From Firmicutes bacterium UBA4795 (GTDB lineage: Bacteria; Bacillota; Desulfotomaculia; Desulfotomaculales; Nap2-2B): 64,000 nt of DNA. Both the position numbers and the translations under genes were made by a program. Positions 36,477 through 45,904 of the stretch are shown here, piece by piece; position 1 is the stretch's first letter; each line of letters opens with the position of its first letter. The stretch lies in contig DHGP01000018.1 in NCBI GenBank assembly GCA_002402825.1, positions 14,601 to 78,600 of the forward strand. The letters are read 5' to 3'. The notes below the pieces were generated by a model. That model searched no databases. It was not told the DNA's origin and saw nothing but the letters and a program-made list of their open reading frames with translations.

Positions 36477-37211
36477 ATGAACCAAAAATTATACCTTTCT
36501 GTTTTTTTAGTGGCCTTAATTATAGGTTTAATGGCGGCCTTGCAGTTCCGCACCACCAACTTTATAGAGCAAGGTGTTCCCCTTGGCCGATCCCAGGAAT
36601 TATCCGTTGATTTAAACCAGTTAAATGCAGAGAAAAAACAATTGGAGACAGAAGTTAAAGATTTAACGCAAAAAATTCAGCAGACCACTAAAGGACAGGC
36701 TTCGGGCAGGCAGGATGCCTACCCTACTTTGGCAAAAGAGGTTCTAGTAGGTGAATTAAAAAAAGCCCGATTAGGTGCTGGCCTGACCGCGGTATCGGGG
36801 CCGGGTATTGAAATAACCCTGGATAATCCTTCGGCTGAACAAAACAAAGGCCTGGAAGATACCATGTTTGCTATCCGGGATGAGGATTTACTGCACCTGG
36901 TAAACGAACTAAACGGGGCCGGAGCAGAAGCAGTGTCAATTAACGGACAAAGAATTCTGGCTACCAGTGAAATCCGTTGGGCCGCTCCTTTTATTAACGT
37001 TAATTTAACCAGAATAGCCCCGCCTTACCATATACTGACGATTGGTTCACCCAAAAATTTAACCAGCGCTTTAGAAATATCCGGTGGATTGGCTGAATAT
37101 TTACAAAGCCTTGGCGCGAAGGTAAAAATTCAACCTTATGAAAATTTAACCGTTCCTGGTTATACCGCCCCAATTGAGTTTCGCTACGCCAAACCAACAA
37201 AAGGAGAGTAG
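36477..37211 (+). CDS. DUF881 family protein, second copy with repeat insert
   Basis: A paralogue of the preceding gene with the same layout: membrane helix, coiled coil, then GPGIEITLDNP, AIRDEDLLHLVNELNGAGA and SINGQRILATSEIRW. Between coiled coil and domain it has an extra GQASGRQDAYPT encoded by repeat element B2; the first copy lacks this stretch. Length is 244 aa. It has its own Shine-Dalgarno AAGGTGGG. Confidence 0.88.
   Translation: MNQKLYLSVFLVALIIGLMAALQFRTTNFIEQGVPLGRSQELSVDLNQLNAEKKQLETEVKDLTQKIQQTTKGQASGRQDAYPTLAKEVLVGELKKARLGAGLTAVSGPGIEITLDNPSAEQNKGLEDTMFAIRDEDLLHLVNELNGAGAEAVSINGQRILATSEIRWAAPFINVNLTRIAPPYHILTIGSPKNLTSALEISGGLAEYLQSLGAKVKIQPYENLTVPGYTAPIEFRYAKPTKGE
36696..36727 (+). 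repeat. in-frame palindromic element B2 in the second DUF881 gene
   Basis: CAGGCTTCGGGCAGGCAGGA then TGCCTACCCTAC differs from B1 at one base (C for A at position 12). It has the same orientation and reading frame and encodes QASGRQDAYPT. Confidence 0.92.
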
Positions 37212-37216
37212 GTAAA

Positions 37217-37561
37217 GTGGGGATATTAGCCTGGGTAATAATTTTAGGAGGATTAGCCATTGGAGTATTGGTAGGTCTAAACGTTCCTTTTTTAATCCCT
37301 CAGCTATACGCTAAATATTTATCGGTAGCGATCCTGGCCGCTCTTGATTCGGTTTTTGGGGGCATAAGAGCAGCCATGGAAGACAGCTACGACAACACCA
37401 TTTTCCTGACGGGTTTTTTCAGCAATGCCTTGTTGGCTGCTGGTTTGGCTTTTATCGGGGAAAGACTAGGCATGGATTTATATCTGGCAGCCGTGGTTGC
37501 TTTTGGTGTTCGTCTTTTTCAAAACCTGGCCATTATCCGGCGTCATTTGCTTAAAAAATAA
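37217..37561 (+). CDS. sbp: small basic protein Sbp (DUF1290)
   Basis: A 114-aa membrane protein with three or four hydrophobic helices, as for Sbp between the DUF881 genes and ftsA/ftsZ in Bacillus. It includes the conserved KYLSVAILAALDSVFGGIRA (34-53) and FFSNALLAAGLAFIGERLG. The GTG start is 5 nt behind the previous stop. Its molecular role is not known. Confidence 0.88.
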   Translation: MGILAWVIILGGLAIGVLVGLNVPFLIPQLYAKYLSVAILAALDSVFGGIRAAMEDSYDNTIFLTGFFSNALLAAGLAFIGERLGMDLYLAAVVAFGVRLFQNLAIIRRHLLKK

Positions 37562-37666
37562 CTTTTCTTTAAAAAAAGGAGAAACAATATAAATATTGAA
37601 ATTAAGACTTAAATTAGGGTACTCAAAAAAAGCTTAAATTAATTTAACCAAAAGGAGGCTTAAGCT

Positions 37667-38719
37667 ATGATTGATTTTGAACTTGAGACAAAACAATTTG
37701 CCAATATAAAAGTTATTGGAGTAGGAGGAGGAGGCAATAATGCGGTTAACCGAATGATTATCGGCGGTTTAAAGGGAGTTGAATTTATCGCGGTAAATAC
37801 TGACGCCCAAGCTTTACAATTAACCCAAACGTTAAATAAGGTTCAAATAGGGGCAAAATTAACCAAGGGATTGGGGGCCGGCGGTAATCCAGAAATTGGT
37901 CAAAAGGCGGCTGAGGAAAGCAAAGAGGAGCTTAATCAGATTCTAAAAGGGGCTGATATGGTCTTTGTAACCGCCGGGATGGGTGGAGGTACGGGAACCG
38001 GGGCGGCACCAGTGATTGCGGAGGTAGCTAAAGAATTGGGGGTATTAACCGTTGGGGTGGTAACCAAGCCTTTTACTTTTGAGGGGCGCAAACGGATGAA
38101 TCAGGCGGAGATAGGAATTCAAAATCTTAAAGAAAAAGTAGATACCTTAATCACTATTCCTAATGACAGGTTATTACAGGTAATTGATAAGCATACTTCT
38201 ATCGTGGAAGCTTTTCGAATTGCCGACGATGTCTTACGGCAAGGCGTCCAAGGGATTTCTGATTTAATTGCGGTACCAGGGTTAATCAATTTAGATTTTG
38301 CCGACGTCAAAACCATCATGAAAGATACTGGTTCAGCACTAATGGGAATTGGGGTGGCCAAGGGTGAAAACAGGGCCACTGAAGCAGCTAAAATAGCCAT
38401 CTCCAGTCCGTTACTGGAGACCTCAGTAGAAGGAGCCAAAGGGGTTTTATTAAATATTACAGGCGGAACTTCCCTAACTTTATTTGAAGTTAATGGCGCC
38501 GCAGAAATTATCTTCCAGGCGGCAGACCCGGAAGCTAATATTATTTTTGGAGCAGTAATTGAAGAAAACATGGAAGAAGAAGTCCGGGTTACGGTTATTT
38601 CCACAGGCTTTGACCAAAAAAGGGTAAAAAGAGAACGCATCCTGCCAGAGCTAGAAATAAAACCTTTTACCGACCATGAAGAACTAGACATTCCGGCCTT
38701 TTTACGCCGGCGCTATTAA
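37667..38719 (+). CDS. ftsZ: cell division GTPase FtsZ
   Basis: Tubulin homologue that forms the Z ring. N-terminal [18 protein letters not shown], the tubulin signature [13 protein letters not shown] near 105, and [11 protein letters not shown] near 207 are present. The C-terminal peptide [12 protein letters not shown] binds FtsA, SepF or other partners. Length is 350 aa. The ATG follows AAAAGGAGGC. No ftsA gene is next to it. The 105-nt leader has a second AAAGGAG before a possible 13-codon peptide (37596-37637). Confidence 0.97.
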   Translation: MIDFELETKQFANIKVIGVGGGGNNAVNRMIIGGLKGVEFIAVNTDAQALQLTQTLNKVQIGAKLTKGLGAGGNPEIGQKAAEESKEELNQILKGADMVFVTAGMGGGTGTGAAPVIAEVAKELGVLTVGVVTKPFTFEGRKRMNQAEIGIQNLKEKVDTLITIPNDRLLQVIDKHTSIVEAFRIADDVLRQGVQGISDLIAVPGLINLDFADVKTIMKDTGSALMGIGVAKGENRATEAAKIAISSPLLETSVEGAKGVLLNITGGTSLTLFEVNGAAEIIFQAADPEANIIFGAVIEENMEEEVRVTVISTGFDQKRVKRERILPELEIKPFTDHEELDIPAFLRRRY

Positions 38720-38734
38720 AAATGATTCTTTTGT

Positions 38735-40291
38735 TTATAACTTAAGTTTTATAAAAGAACGTAAACGGTTTAAATCGTAACTGTAAATACCGCCGGTAAG
38801 ATATAAAAAGATAGAATAACATAGGGCCCCAATTAGCAAAAGATTAATGGTTTTAAAATTAGCTGAACCAAAAAAAACAGGCAGAAAAAGTTTCGTTTGC
38901 CAAATAACCAGGGCCATACCGGTTGAGGCCAAAAGAGGTTTAGCTACACAGTAATTAAAATCAAGGGGTAAACGGACTAGTGTTTTTAAGTCGTAGTAGT
39001 TTAAACCGGCCAGAATAAAGTAGCTGATTAACATAGCCAGAACAGTTCCTTTTATCCCTAGTTGAGGCAGCGCCGTCAGATAATAAATACCGGTAATTTT
39101 AAAAGCGGAGGCAATTACCAGATTTTTAAGGGGGCGGGCGGCATATCCTAAGCCCTGTAAAATACCGGTAAAAGTCTGTTGGAGATATAAAAAGGGGCCT
39201 CCTAAAGCTAAAAGACCTAAAATAGCTCCTGCTGCTTCGTAGCCGTAAAATAAAGCGCATAATTCATCAGACAACTGGTAAAATACAGCTACGGCGGGCA
39301 AACCCGTCAGCATGGTTACCCGTAAAGATTCTTCGATACGTGTTCGGATAAGATAATGATCATTTTGAGCCGCAGCTTCACTTACGGCTGGAATCAAAGT
39401 AGTAGCCAGGGAAGCGGTAACAATGCTGGGTATATAAAGCAAGGACTCCGCAATACCGGTAAGCTGTCCAAAAACAGCGGTAGCCTGGGAATAGGTTAAG
39501 CCCGCCGTCTGGAGTCTACCGGGGATAAGCAAAGCTTCTATAGCCGAAGATATAGTAGAAATAAAGCGAATAAAGGTTACGGGAATTGCGAGTTGAAAAA
39601 TTTGCGTCAGCACGGTAAGAAGTTTTTCCGGTAAGAAAGGAATTGTTTTTTTAAAACGAGGCCGTCGGCGAACGTAGATATACAGCATCAGTAAAAAGCC
39701 CACAAATTCACCAATAACAATTCCTATCGCCAGTCCCATCACCGTGTATTCAACCCCGTAAGGTAGCATAAAATAAGCAATAATTAAGCCGCTGGTTACT
39801 CTGACTAACTGCTCCACCACCTGGGTAACCGCCGTAGGGGTCATTTGTTGTAACCCCTGAAAAAATCCCCGGAAAGCGGAGCACAAGGAAACGATAAGCA
39901 AAGCAGGGGTGAAGCAAAAGAAGCTGTAGATAACTTTAGGATGGGCTAAAAAGTATTTTTGTAACCAGGGTACGCTGATCAAAAATAAAACGCTAAAAAA
40001 CAAGCTGCTAAAAGTTAAACAAATAAGTGAGATATATAAAACGCGGTAAGCTTCCCGCAAATTACCACAAGCCGTCTTTTCAGCCACCAGTTTAGCTACA
40101 GCTACGGGGATACCGGCCGTAGCCAGAATTAAAGCAAGGACATAAATGGGGTAAATCATATTAAATAATCCTACCCCTTCCGGTTGAATGAGACGGAGCA
40201 TTATAATTTGGTAAACAAAACCAATAAAATGATTAAAAAAACTGGCTAAAAGAAGAATTAAGGTGCCGCCAAGAAATGATTGCCGGGTCAT
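38735..40291 (-). CDS. spoVB: stage V sporulation protein B-like flippase (MOP/MurJ superfamily)
   Basis: A polytopic protein of about 14 helices that probably flips lipid-linked glycan precursors during cortex synthesis. The N-terminus FLGGTLILLLASFFNHFIGF and the GVGLFNMIYPIYVLALILAT block match SpoVB-like proteins. Length is 518 aa. It converges on ftsZ with only 15 nt between stops. A role as the general lipid II flippase (MurJ-like) is possible. Confidence 0.85.
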   Translation of the reverse strand: MTRQSFLGGTLILLLASFFNHFIGFVYQIIMLRLIQPEGVGLFNMIYPIYVLALILATAGIPVAVAKLVAEKTACGNLREAYRVLYISLICLTFSSLFFSVLFLISVPWLQKYFLAHPKVIYSFFCFTPALLIVSLCSAFRGFFQGLQQMTPTAVTQVVEQLVRVTSGLIIAYFMLPYGVEYTVMGLAIGIVIGEFVGFLLMLYIYVRRRPRFKKTIPFLPEKLLTVLTQIFQLAIPVTFIRFISTISSAIEALLIPGRLQTAGLTYSQATAVFGQLTGIAESLLYIPSIVTASLATTLIPAVSEAAAQNDHYLIRTRIEESLRVTMLTGLPAVAVFYQLSDELCALFYGYEAAGAILGLLALGGPFLYLQQTFTGILQGLGYAARPLKNLVIASAFKITGIYYLTALPQLGIKGTVLAMLISYFILAGLNYYDLKTLVRLPLDFNYCVAKPLLASTGMALVIWQTKLFLPVFFGSANFKTINLLLIGALCYSIFLYLTGGIYSYDLNRLRSFIKLKL

Positions 40292-40481
40292 ATTTAAGCC
40301 ACCTCTTGTTATATTTATGATATTTTACCAGCTTGTATGTGATTTAAGCCTTTAAAATTGTTTTCTCGTCAGGACAAGGAGATTAGACTTTAATGTAGAA
40401 TTTGTTTAATGATTATGGTATAAAAGTTGTGACAAGTATAAGCGTATAAATAGCCAATTATCTGAAGGAGGCATAAAAATA

Positions 40482-42530
40482 TTGAAAAATTATCCCCGCG
40501 AAAAAATTCGTAATATTGGGGTGGTTGCACACGGGGGAGCGGGCAAAACCTCCCTGGTAGAGGCCATGCTTTATAACACGGGAGCAATTACCAGATTAGG
40601 CCGGGTAGAAGATGGGACGACCACGGCTGACTACCACCCTGAAGAAATCAACCGTAAGGTAACTATTCACCTCAGCCTGGTACCTTGTGATTGGCAGGAC
40701 TGTAAACTTAATATTTTAGACACCCCCGGCTACGCTGATTTTATAGGTGAAGTATACTCGGCTTTACGGGTAGTGGATACAGCCCTTTTTGTGGTTTCAG
40801 CCGTGGACGGCGTAGAAGTACAGACGGAGGTTATATGGGAATACGCGGCCCGGGCTGGTTTACCGGCCCTGGTATTTGTAAACAAAATGGACCGGGAAAA
40901 CGCTAATTTTTTTAACGTCCTAACCGAATTAAAAGATAAATTAAAGGCTAATTTTGTCCCCGTTCAGCTTCCGGTTAGTCAGGCTTTGGGCAGTCAGGAT
41001 GCCCACCCTACTGATTTTACTGGTATTGTTGATCTGATTACCCAAAAGGTCTACACATATCCGGATAACGGCAAAAGCCACCAAGAAATCCCGGTGCCTG
41101 ATGATTTAAAAGAAACAATGGCCAGTTACCACGAAAAGCTAGTTGAAGCAGCAGTAGAAACCAACGATGAATTAATGTTAAAGTATTTAGAAGGGGAAGA
41201 GTTAAGTAATGAAGAAATAATTTTGGGCTTAAAAAACGGTATTGCCCAAGCCAAAGTGATTCCAGTGCTGTGTGGTACAGCCACTAAAAATATGGCGGTG
41301 ATAAATTTAATGGATATTATTGCTAATTATTACCCGGCTCCGGCTCCAGCTAATGATGCTCCTTTTTCGGCCCTGGTGTTTAAAACCTTAGTTGACCCTT
41401 ACGTAGGAAAAATGAACTTCATCCGGGTTTATACGGGAACGCTAAAAAACGATATGCTGGTTTACAACAGCACCAAAGAAAAAACAGAAAAAATAGGTCA
41501 AATCCTTTATGTCCGGGGTAAAAACTCAGTCCCCACGGCAGAGGTATCGGCAGGAGATATGGCCGTGTTGGTTAAACTGCAACACACCGCTACTGCTGAT
41601 ACCCTTTGCGAAAAAGATAAGGGTGAAATATTGGAAGGGATTACCTTCCCAAAACCGGCTCTTTCCGTGGCTATTTCCCCCAAAAGTAAAGGGGATGAAG
41701 ATAAATTAGGTAATGCCTTAAACAGGCTTTTAGAAGAAGATTTGACGGTGCAAATTGAAAAAAACCTGGAAACCAAAGAAAACATCCTTACGGGAATGGG
41801 TGAGCTACACCTGGAAATTATTCTAGAAAGATTGAAAAGAAAATACGGTGTCGATGTTTCCATGGAACCACCTAAAGTACCTTACCGGGAAACAATTCGT
41901 AAGACCGTTACCATGGAAGGCAAATATAAAAAGCAAACCGGCGGCCATGGTCAGTACGGGCACGTTTGGCTGCGCCTGGAACCATTGGCAGAAGGCGAAT
42001 TTGAATTTACCGAAGAAATTTTTGGGGGGGCGGTGCCCAAGCAATATATTCCAGGGGTAGAAAAAGGGGTCCGGGAATCTCTTACCGAAGGAGTGCTGGC
42101 TGGTTACCCGGTTACAGGAGTAAAAGTAGTCTTGTACGACGGTTCCTATCATCCGGTAGACTCTTCCGAACTGGCCTTTAAAATTGCGGCGGCCATGGCT
42201 TTTAAAAAAGGGGTGCAAAATGCCGCCCCGGTACTGTTAGAACCAATTATGTACGTTGAAGTAACCGTACCGGAGAACTTTATGGGTGACGTAATTAGTG
42301 ATTTAAACACCAAGCGCGGCCGCATCCTGGGCATGGAACCAGCAGGCAACAAAACAGTGGTCAAGGCAATAGCTCCGCTGGCTGAGTTAACACGTTACGC
42401 TATTGACTTAAAATCAATGACCCAGGGCAGAGGGTCCTTTGAAATGAAATTTAACAACTACGAAGAGGTTCCGGCCCGCCTGGCAGAAGAAATAATTAAA
42501 AAAGCCAAGGAGACAACCAACCAGCAGTAA
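40482..42530 (+). CDS. elongation factor G-like GTPase with repeat insert
   Basis: A five-domain EF-G paralogue of 682 aa. GTP-binding motifs are VVAHGGAGKTSLVEA (9-23), DTPGYAD near 80, and NKMD near 133. The G domain carries a 10-residue extra stretch (QALGSQDAHPT, about residues 167-177) encoded by repeat element B3. Domain IV and V motifs include KQTGGHGQYGHVWLRLEPL. The TTG start follows GAAGGAGGC. This class is often a second EF-G; the housekeeping fusA would be in the str operon elsewhere. Confidence 0.88.
   Translation: MKNYPREKIRNIGVVAHGGAGKTSLVEAMLYNTGAITRLGRVEDGTTTADYHPEEINRKVTIHLSLVPCDWQDCKLNILDTPGYADFIGEVYSALRVVDTALFVVSAVDGVEVQTEVIWEYAARAGLPALVFVNKMDRENANFFNVLTELKDKLKANFVPVQLPVSQALGSQDAHPTDFTGIVDLITQKVYTYPDNGKSHQEIPVPDDLKETMASYHEKLVEAAVETNDELMLKYLEGEELSNEEIILGLKNGIAQAKVIPVLCGTATKNMAVINLMDIIANYYPAPAPANDAPFSALVFKTLVDPYVGKMNFIRVYTGTLKNDMLVYNSTKEKTEKIGQILYVRGKNSVPTAEVSAGDMAVLVKLQHTATADTLCEKDKGEILEGITFPKPALSVAISPKSKGDEDKLGNALNRLLEEDLTVQIEKNLETKENILTGMGELHLEIILERLKRKYGVDVSMEPPKVPYRETIRKTVTMEGKYKKQTGGHGQYGHVWLRLEPLAEGEFEFTEEIFGGAVPKQYIPGVEKGVRESLTEGVLAGYPVTGVKVVLYDGSYHPVDSSELAFKIAAAMAFKKGVQNAAPVLLEPIMYVEVTVPENFMGDVISDLNTKRGRILGMEPAGNKTVVKAIAPLAELTRYAIDLKSMTQGRGSFEMKFNNYEEVPARLAEEIIKKAKETTNQQ
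40980..41011 (+). repeat. in-frame palindromic element B3 in the EF-G paralogue
   Basis: CAGGCTTTGGGCAGTCAGGA then TGCCCACCCTAC, a diverged copy of B1/B2 in the same orientation and frame. It encodes QALGSQDAHPT just before TGIVDLI. Confidence 0.85.
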
Positions 42531-42565
42531 CTACATTTTACAATAAAAAAGGATTATAAAATAAA

Positions 42566-43627
42566 ATGGTTAAAGTTGGTATAATTGGCGCTACTGGTTA
42601 CACGGGAGCAGAACTGGTACGATTACTAGGTCGACACCCACAAGTGGAGTTGGTAGCTTTAACCACCCAGCAGTATGTAGGTCTACCCTTTACGGAAGTT
42701 TATCCCCACTTATCGGGTAAAGTAAACCTGGTAGGGGAAGAATTAAATATTCCTGCTTTGGTGGCCAAGTGCGAGGCAATTTTTGTTTCCCTGCCCCATG
42801 GCCACGCGCTTCCTGTTGCTCAGGAGGTTATCCGTCAAGGGAAAAAAATGATTGACTTAGGGGCGGATTTACGGTTAAAAGACCCGGCTGCTTACGCTAA
42901 ATGGTACCAGGTTGATTTAAACCAGTCTTTAGGCCGCACAATAGTGGCGCAACTATTGGCGCAAGCCGTGTACGGCCTGCCTGAACTACACCGCCAGGAA
43001 ATTAAGCAGGCTAAAGTAGTGGCTAATCCTGGTTGTTACCCAACCAGTGCGCTTTTAGGTTTAGCCCCGCTTTTAAAAAATAAAATAATTGGCCAAAACA
43101 GGATTATTATAGACGCCAAGTCGGGGGTATCCGGGGCAGGAAGAGGGCTTTCTTTAAACACCCATTACGGTGAAGTAAATGAAAATATAAAAGCGTATTG
43201 CGTAGCAAATCACCGCCATACCCCGGAAATAGAGCAGGAAGTAAGTCTTCTGGCGGGCGGGGAAATTAAAGTAACTTTTACCCCGCACTTGACGCCTATG
43301 ACCAGAGGAATTCTTAGCACCATATACGCTCCCCTGACTGTTAACGCGTCGCCGCAGGAAATATTAAACTTATACCGTACTTTTTACCAGGGTGAGCATT
43401 TTATCCGGATTATGCCGTCGCACATCCTGCCCGGCACAAAAATGGTGGCCGGTTCTAATTATTGTGCCTTAGGGATAGTGGTTGACGAGCGCACAAACCA
43501 GGTTATAATTTTATCCGCCATTGATAATTTAATTAAAGGAGCTTCCGGTCAGGCCGTGCAAAATATGAATATAATGTTTGGCCTTCCAGAAACTACGGCT
43601 TTAGAAGAAGCTGGCGTTTATCCGTAG
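42566..43627 (+). CDS. argC: N-acetyl-gamma-glutamyl-phosphate reductase
   Basis: Third step of arginine synthesis. The NADP loop IGATGYTGAELVRLLGRHP opens the protein, and the catalytic Cys lies in VANPGCYPTSALLGL near 155. HRHTPEIEQE and PMTRGILST follow. Length is 353 aa. It starts 35 nt after the EF-G gene, so both may share a transcript, and leads the arg cluster. A small AATAGT/ACTATT hairpin is in the coding sequence near 42940. Confidence 0.95.
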   Translation: MVKVGIIGATGYTGAELVRLLGRHPQVELVALTTQQYVGLPFTEVYPHLSGKVNLVGEELNIPALVAKCEAIFVSLPHGHALPVAQEVIRQGKKMIDLGADLRLKDPAAYAKWYQVDLNQSLGRTIVAQLLAQAVYGLPELHRQEIKQAKVVANPGCYPTSALLGLAPLLKNKIIGQNRIIIDAKSGVSGAGRGLSLNTHYGEVNENIKAYCVANHRHTPEIEQEVSLLAGGEIKVTFTPHLTPMTRGILSTIYAPLTVNASPQEILNLYRTFYQGEHFIRIMPSHILPGTKMVAGSNYCALGIVVDERTNQVIILSAIDNLIKGASGQAVQNMNIMFGLPETTALEEAGVYP

Positions 43628-43654
43628 GAAGTTATTGAGGGGAAGGAAAAGCTT

Positions 43655-44863
43655 TTGCCTTATAAGCATATTGCCGGCGGGGTTACCGCCCCTAAAGGAT
43701 TTAAGGCCGCAGGTGTAGCTGCTGGAATTAAAGACCCCAGCCGCAAGGAGTTAGCTTTAATTTACTCGGTTGTTCCGGCCTGCGCCGCTGGCTTGTTTAC
43801 GGCCAACCGGGTAAAGGCGGCTCCTCTTTACGTTACCAAAGAGCACCTGAGAGACGGGCGCGCTCAGGCAGTGGTTATTAACAGTGGCAACGCCAACGCC
43901 TGCAACGGAAGCCAGGGTCTAGAGGATGCTAAAGCCATGGCTCGTGAGGCTGCCCGCCTTTTACGCTTGTTGCCTGAAGACGTTCTGGTGGCTTCCACCG
44001 GGGTAATTGGCCAACCGTTACCTTTAGCCAAAATTATAAAAAGCCTTGGCCAGGCGGTGGTTGCTCTGAGTGAGCAAGGGGGAGGAGCAGCCGCTGAAGC
44101 AATCATGACTACGGATACCAGGCCCAAAGAAGCAGCCCTGCAATTTGAACTGGCAGGGAAAGTAATCACGGTAGGCGGCATGGCTAAGGGAGCCGGGATG
44201 ATTCACCCCCAGTTGGCCACCATGCTTTGCTTTTTAACTACTGACGTCGCAATATCCGTTCCCTGCCTGCAGGAAGTTATTCGTATGGCCGCGGCCTCCA
44301 GTTTTAATTTGCTTACGGTGGACAGAGACACCAGCACAAATGATATGCTGGTCATCTTGGCTAACGGACGGGCTGAAAATCCGGCCATAAACAAAAGGAA
44401 TGCAGCTTACAATATGTTCCAAGAGGCGGTGCTTAAAGTTTGTACTGAGTTAACCATAGCTATTGCCCGTGACGGGGAAGGAGCAACCAAATTGCTTGAG
44501 GTGCGGGTGATTAACGCGGCCTCAAGGGAAGATGCGTGTTTGGCGGCCCGGGCAGTAGCCGCCTCAAATTTAGTCAAAACAGCCATATTCGGGCAGGACG
44601 CTAACTGGGGAAGAATAATTTGCGCCGTTGGTTATTCAGGCGCAAAATTTGACCCCTACCGCATAAATATATTTTTAGGCAATGAACAAGTAGCGCAAAA
44701 CGGCTCAATGCTTCCTTTTAGTGAGGCTGCTGCAGTTCAGGCTTTAGCCGGCAGTAAAGTGTCCATTTTAATTGATTTTAATGAAGGTACTTATGAGGCT
44801 ATGGCCTGGGGATGTGATTTAACCTATGATTATATCCGGATTAACGCCAGCTACCGGACTTAA
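43655..44863 (+). CDS. argJ: bifunctional ornithine acetyltransferase / N-acetylglutamate synthase
   Basis: Recycles the acetyl group between acetylornithine and glutamate. GGVTAPKGFKAAGVAAGIK opens the protein. The autocleavage site is the Thr of KGAGMIHPQLATMLCFLTTD (near 190), which generates alpha and beta chains. NSGNANACNG, DRDTSTNDML and GQDANWGRI are conserved. The TTG start follows a GGGGAAGG site. Length is 402 aa. Confidence 0.95.
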   Translation: MPYKHIAGGVTAPKGFKAAGVAAGIKDPSRKELALIYSVVPACAAGLFTANRVKAAPLYVTKEHLRDGRAQAVVINSGNANACNGSQGLEDAKAMAREAARLLRLLPEDVLVASTGVIGQPLPLAKIIKSLGQAVVALSEQGGGAAAEAIMTTDTRPKEAALQFELAGKVITVGGMAKGAGMIHPQLATMLCFLTTDVAISVPCLQEVIRMAAASSFNLLTVDRDTSTNDMLVILANGRAENPAINKRNAAYNMFQEAVLKVCTELTIAIARDGEGATKLLEVRVINAASREDACLAARAVAASNLVKTAIFGQDANWGRIICAVGYSGAKFDPYRINIFLGNEQVAQNGSMLPFSEAAAVQALAGSKVSILIDFNEGTYEAMAWGCDLTYDYIRINASYRT

Positions 44864-44904
44864 GTATTTAGGATTCTTTTTTAAATAGAAATAAAAAGAG
44901 ATTA

Positions 44905-44990
44905 TCGAAAAAGTTCAAATCCCTTTCCCCCTAACCCCCTCCCCTTGAAGGAGGGGGTTAGGGGGAAAGGTCAATAAAAGGGTTTTTCGA
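44905..44990. repeat. long inverted repeat between argJ and argB
   Basis: Perfect 21-bp arms (44922-44942 and 44950-44970; core CCTTTCCCCCTAACCCCC) are separated by 7 nt. Outer arms TCGAAAAA (44905-44912) and TTTTTCGA (44983-44990) extend it. The hairpin would be very stable and can attenuate the arg transcript or be a mobile palindrome. Confidence 0.9.
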
Positions 44991-45013
44991 CATTCTCAAA
45001 AAGGGGTTATCAA

Positions 45014-45892
45014 GTGAAAGGTGCTTTAACCAAAGCAGCTGTTTTAGTGGAAGCTTTACCGTATATAAAAAAATTTTACGGGAAAACGGTGGTTATTAAA
45101 TACGGAGGCCACGCCATGGTGGACAAGGACTTAAAAAACGCTGTCCTTACCGACATTGTCCTGATGAAATACGTGGGGATGAACCCGGTGGTGGTGCACG
45201 GCGGAGGACCAGAAATTACCGAAATGTTAGCCAGGCTAGGCGTAAACTCCCAATTTAGAGTGGGTCTGCGGGTAACCGATAAAGAAACCATGGAAATTGT
45301 AGAGATGGTTTTAGTAGGCAAAATTAACCGGGAAATTGTTTCGCTTGTAAACAGGATTGGAGGCCGGGCCATAGGTTTGTCCGGTAAAGACGATTGCTTT
45401 TTGCAAGCCAGAAAAAAGATGATTAATAATGGTTTTCCGGCCGGTGAAATTGACCTTGGTTACGTAGGCGAAATTAGCCACGTAAAGTCAGGGCTTATTT
45501 TTAACCTTATCAGCCAGGGCTACATTCCGGTTATTGCCCCTGTAGCGGTAGGAAGTGAGGGGGAAAGTTATAACGTTAACGCCGACCACGCGGCTGGGGA
45601 AATCGCGGCGGTATTGGCAGCCGAAAAATTGGTGATTCTTACGGACGTGGCCGGCGTGCTGGCGGATTTAAATGACGAAGACACGCTCATTTCCACTATT
45701 AAAGTTTCCGAAATACCCGCCTTAATAGAAAGAAAAGTAATTACCAAAGGGATGATTCCTAAAATAGAATGCTGCGTGGCCGCGTTAAGCGGGGGTGTGC
45801 AAACAGCTCATATTTTGGACGGACGAATATCCCACGCCATTTTACTTGAAATATTTACTAACCAGGGTGTAGGCACCATGGTAGTACCTTAG
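45014..45892 (+). CDS. argB: acetylglutamate kinase
   Basis: Phosphorylates N-acetylglutamate. [19 protein letters not shown] lies at residues 24-42, [13 protein letters not shown] near 64, [19 protein letters not shown] near 194, and GGMIPK-like [14 protein letters not shown] near 257. Length is 292 aa. The GTG start is next to AAAAAGGGG. An N-terminal helix before residue 20 is the segment linked to arginine feedback inhibition in related enzymes. Confidence 0.95.
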   Translation: MKGALTKAAVLVEALPYIKKFYGKTVVIKYGGHAMVDKDLKNAVLTDIVLMKYVGMNPVVVHGGGPEITEMLARLGVNSQFRVGLRVTDKETMEIVEMVLVGKINREIVSLVNRIGGRAIGLSGKDDCFLQARKKMINNGFPAGEIDLGYVGEISHVKSGLIFNLISQGYIPVIAPVAVGSEGESYNVNADHAAGEIAAVLAAEKLVILTDVAGVLADLNDEDTLISTIKVSEIPALIERKVITKGMIPKIECCVAALSGGVQTAHILDGRISHAILLEIFTNQGVGTMVVP

Positions 45893-45904
45893 GAGGAAAA
45901 GAAA

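Noticed and set aside
38119..38691. Minus-strand open frame of 190 codons
   Set aside because: It is a shadow of ftsZ on the opposite strand, with Ser-rich antisense composition and no ribosome site.
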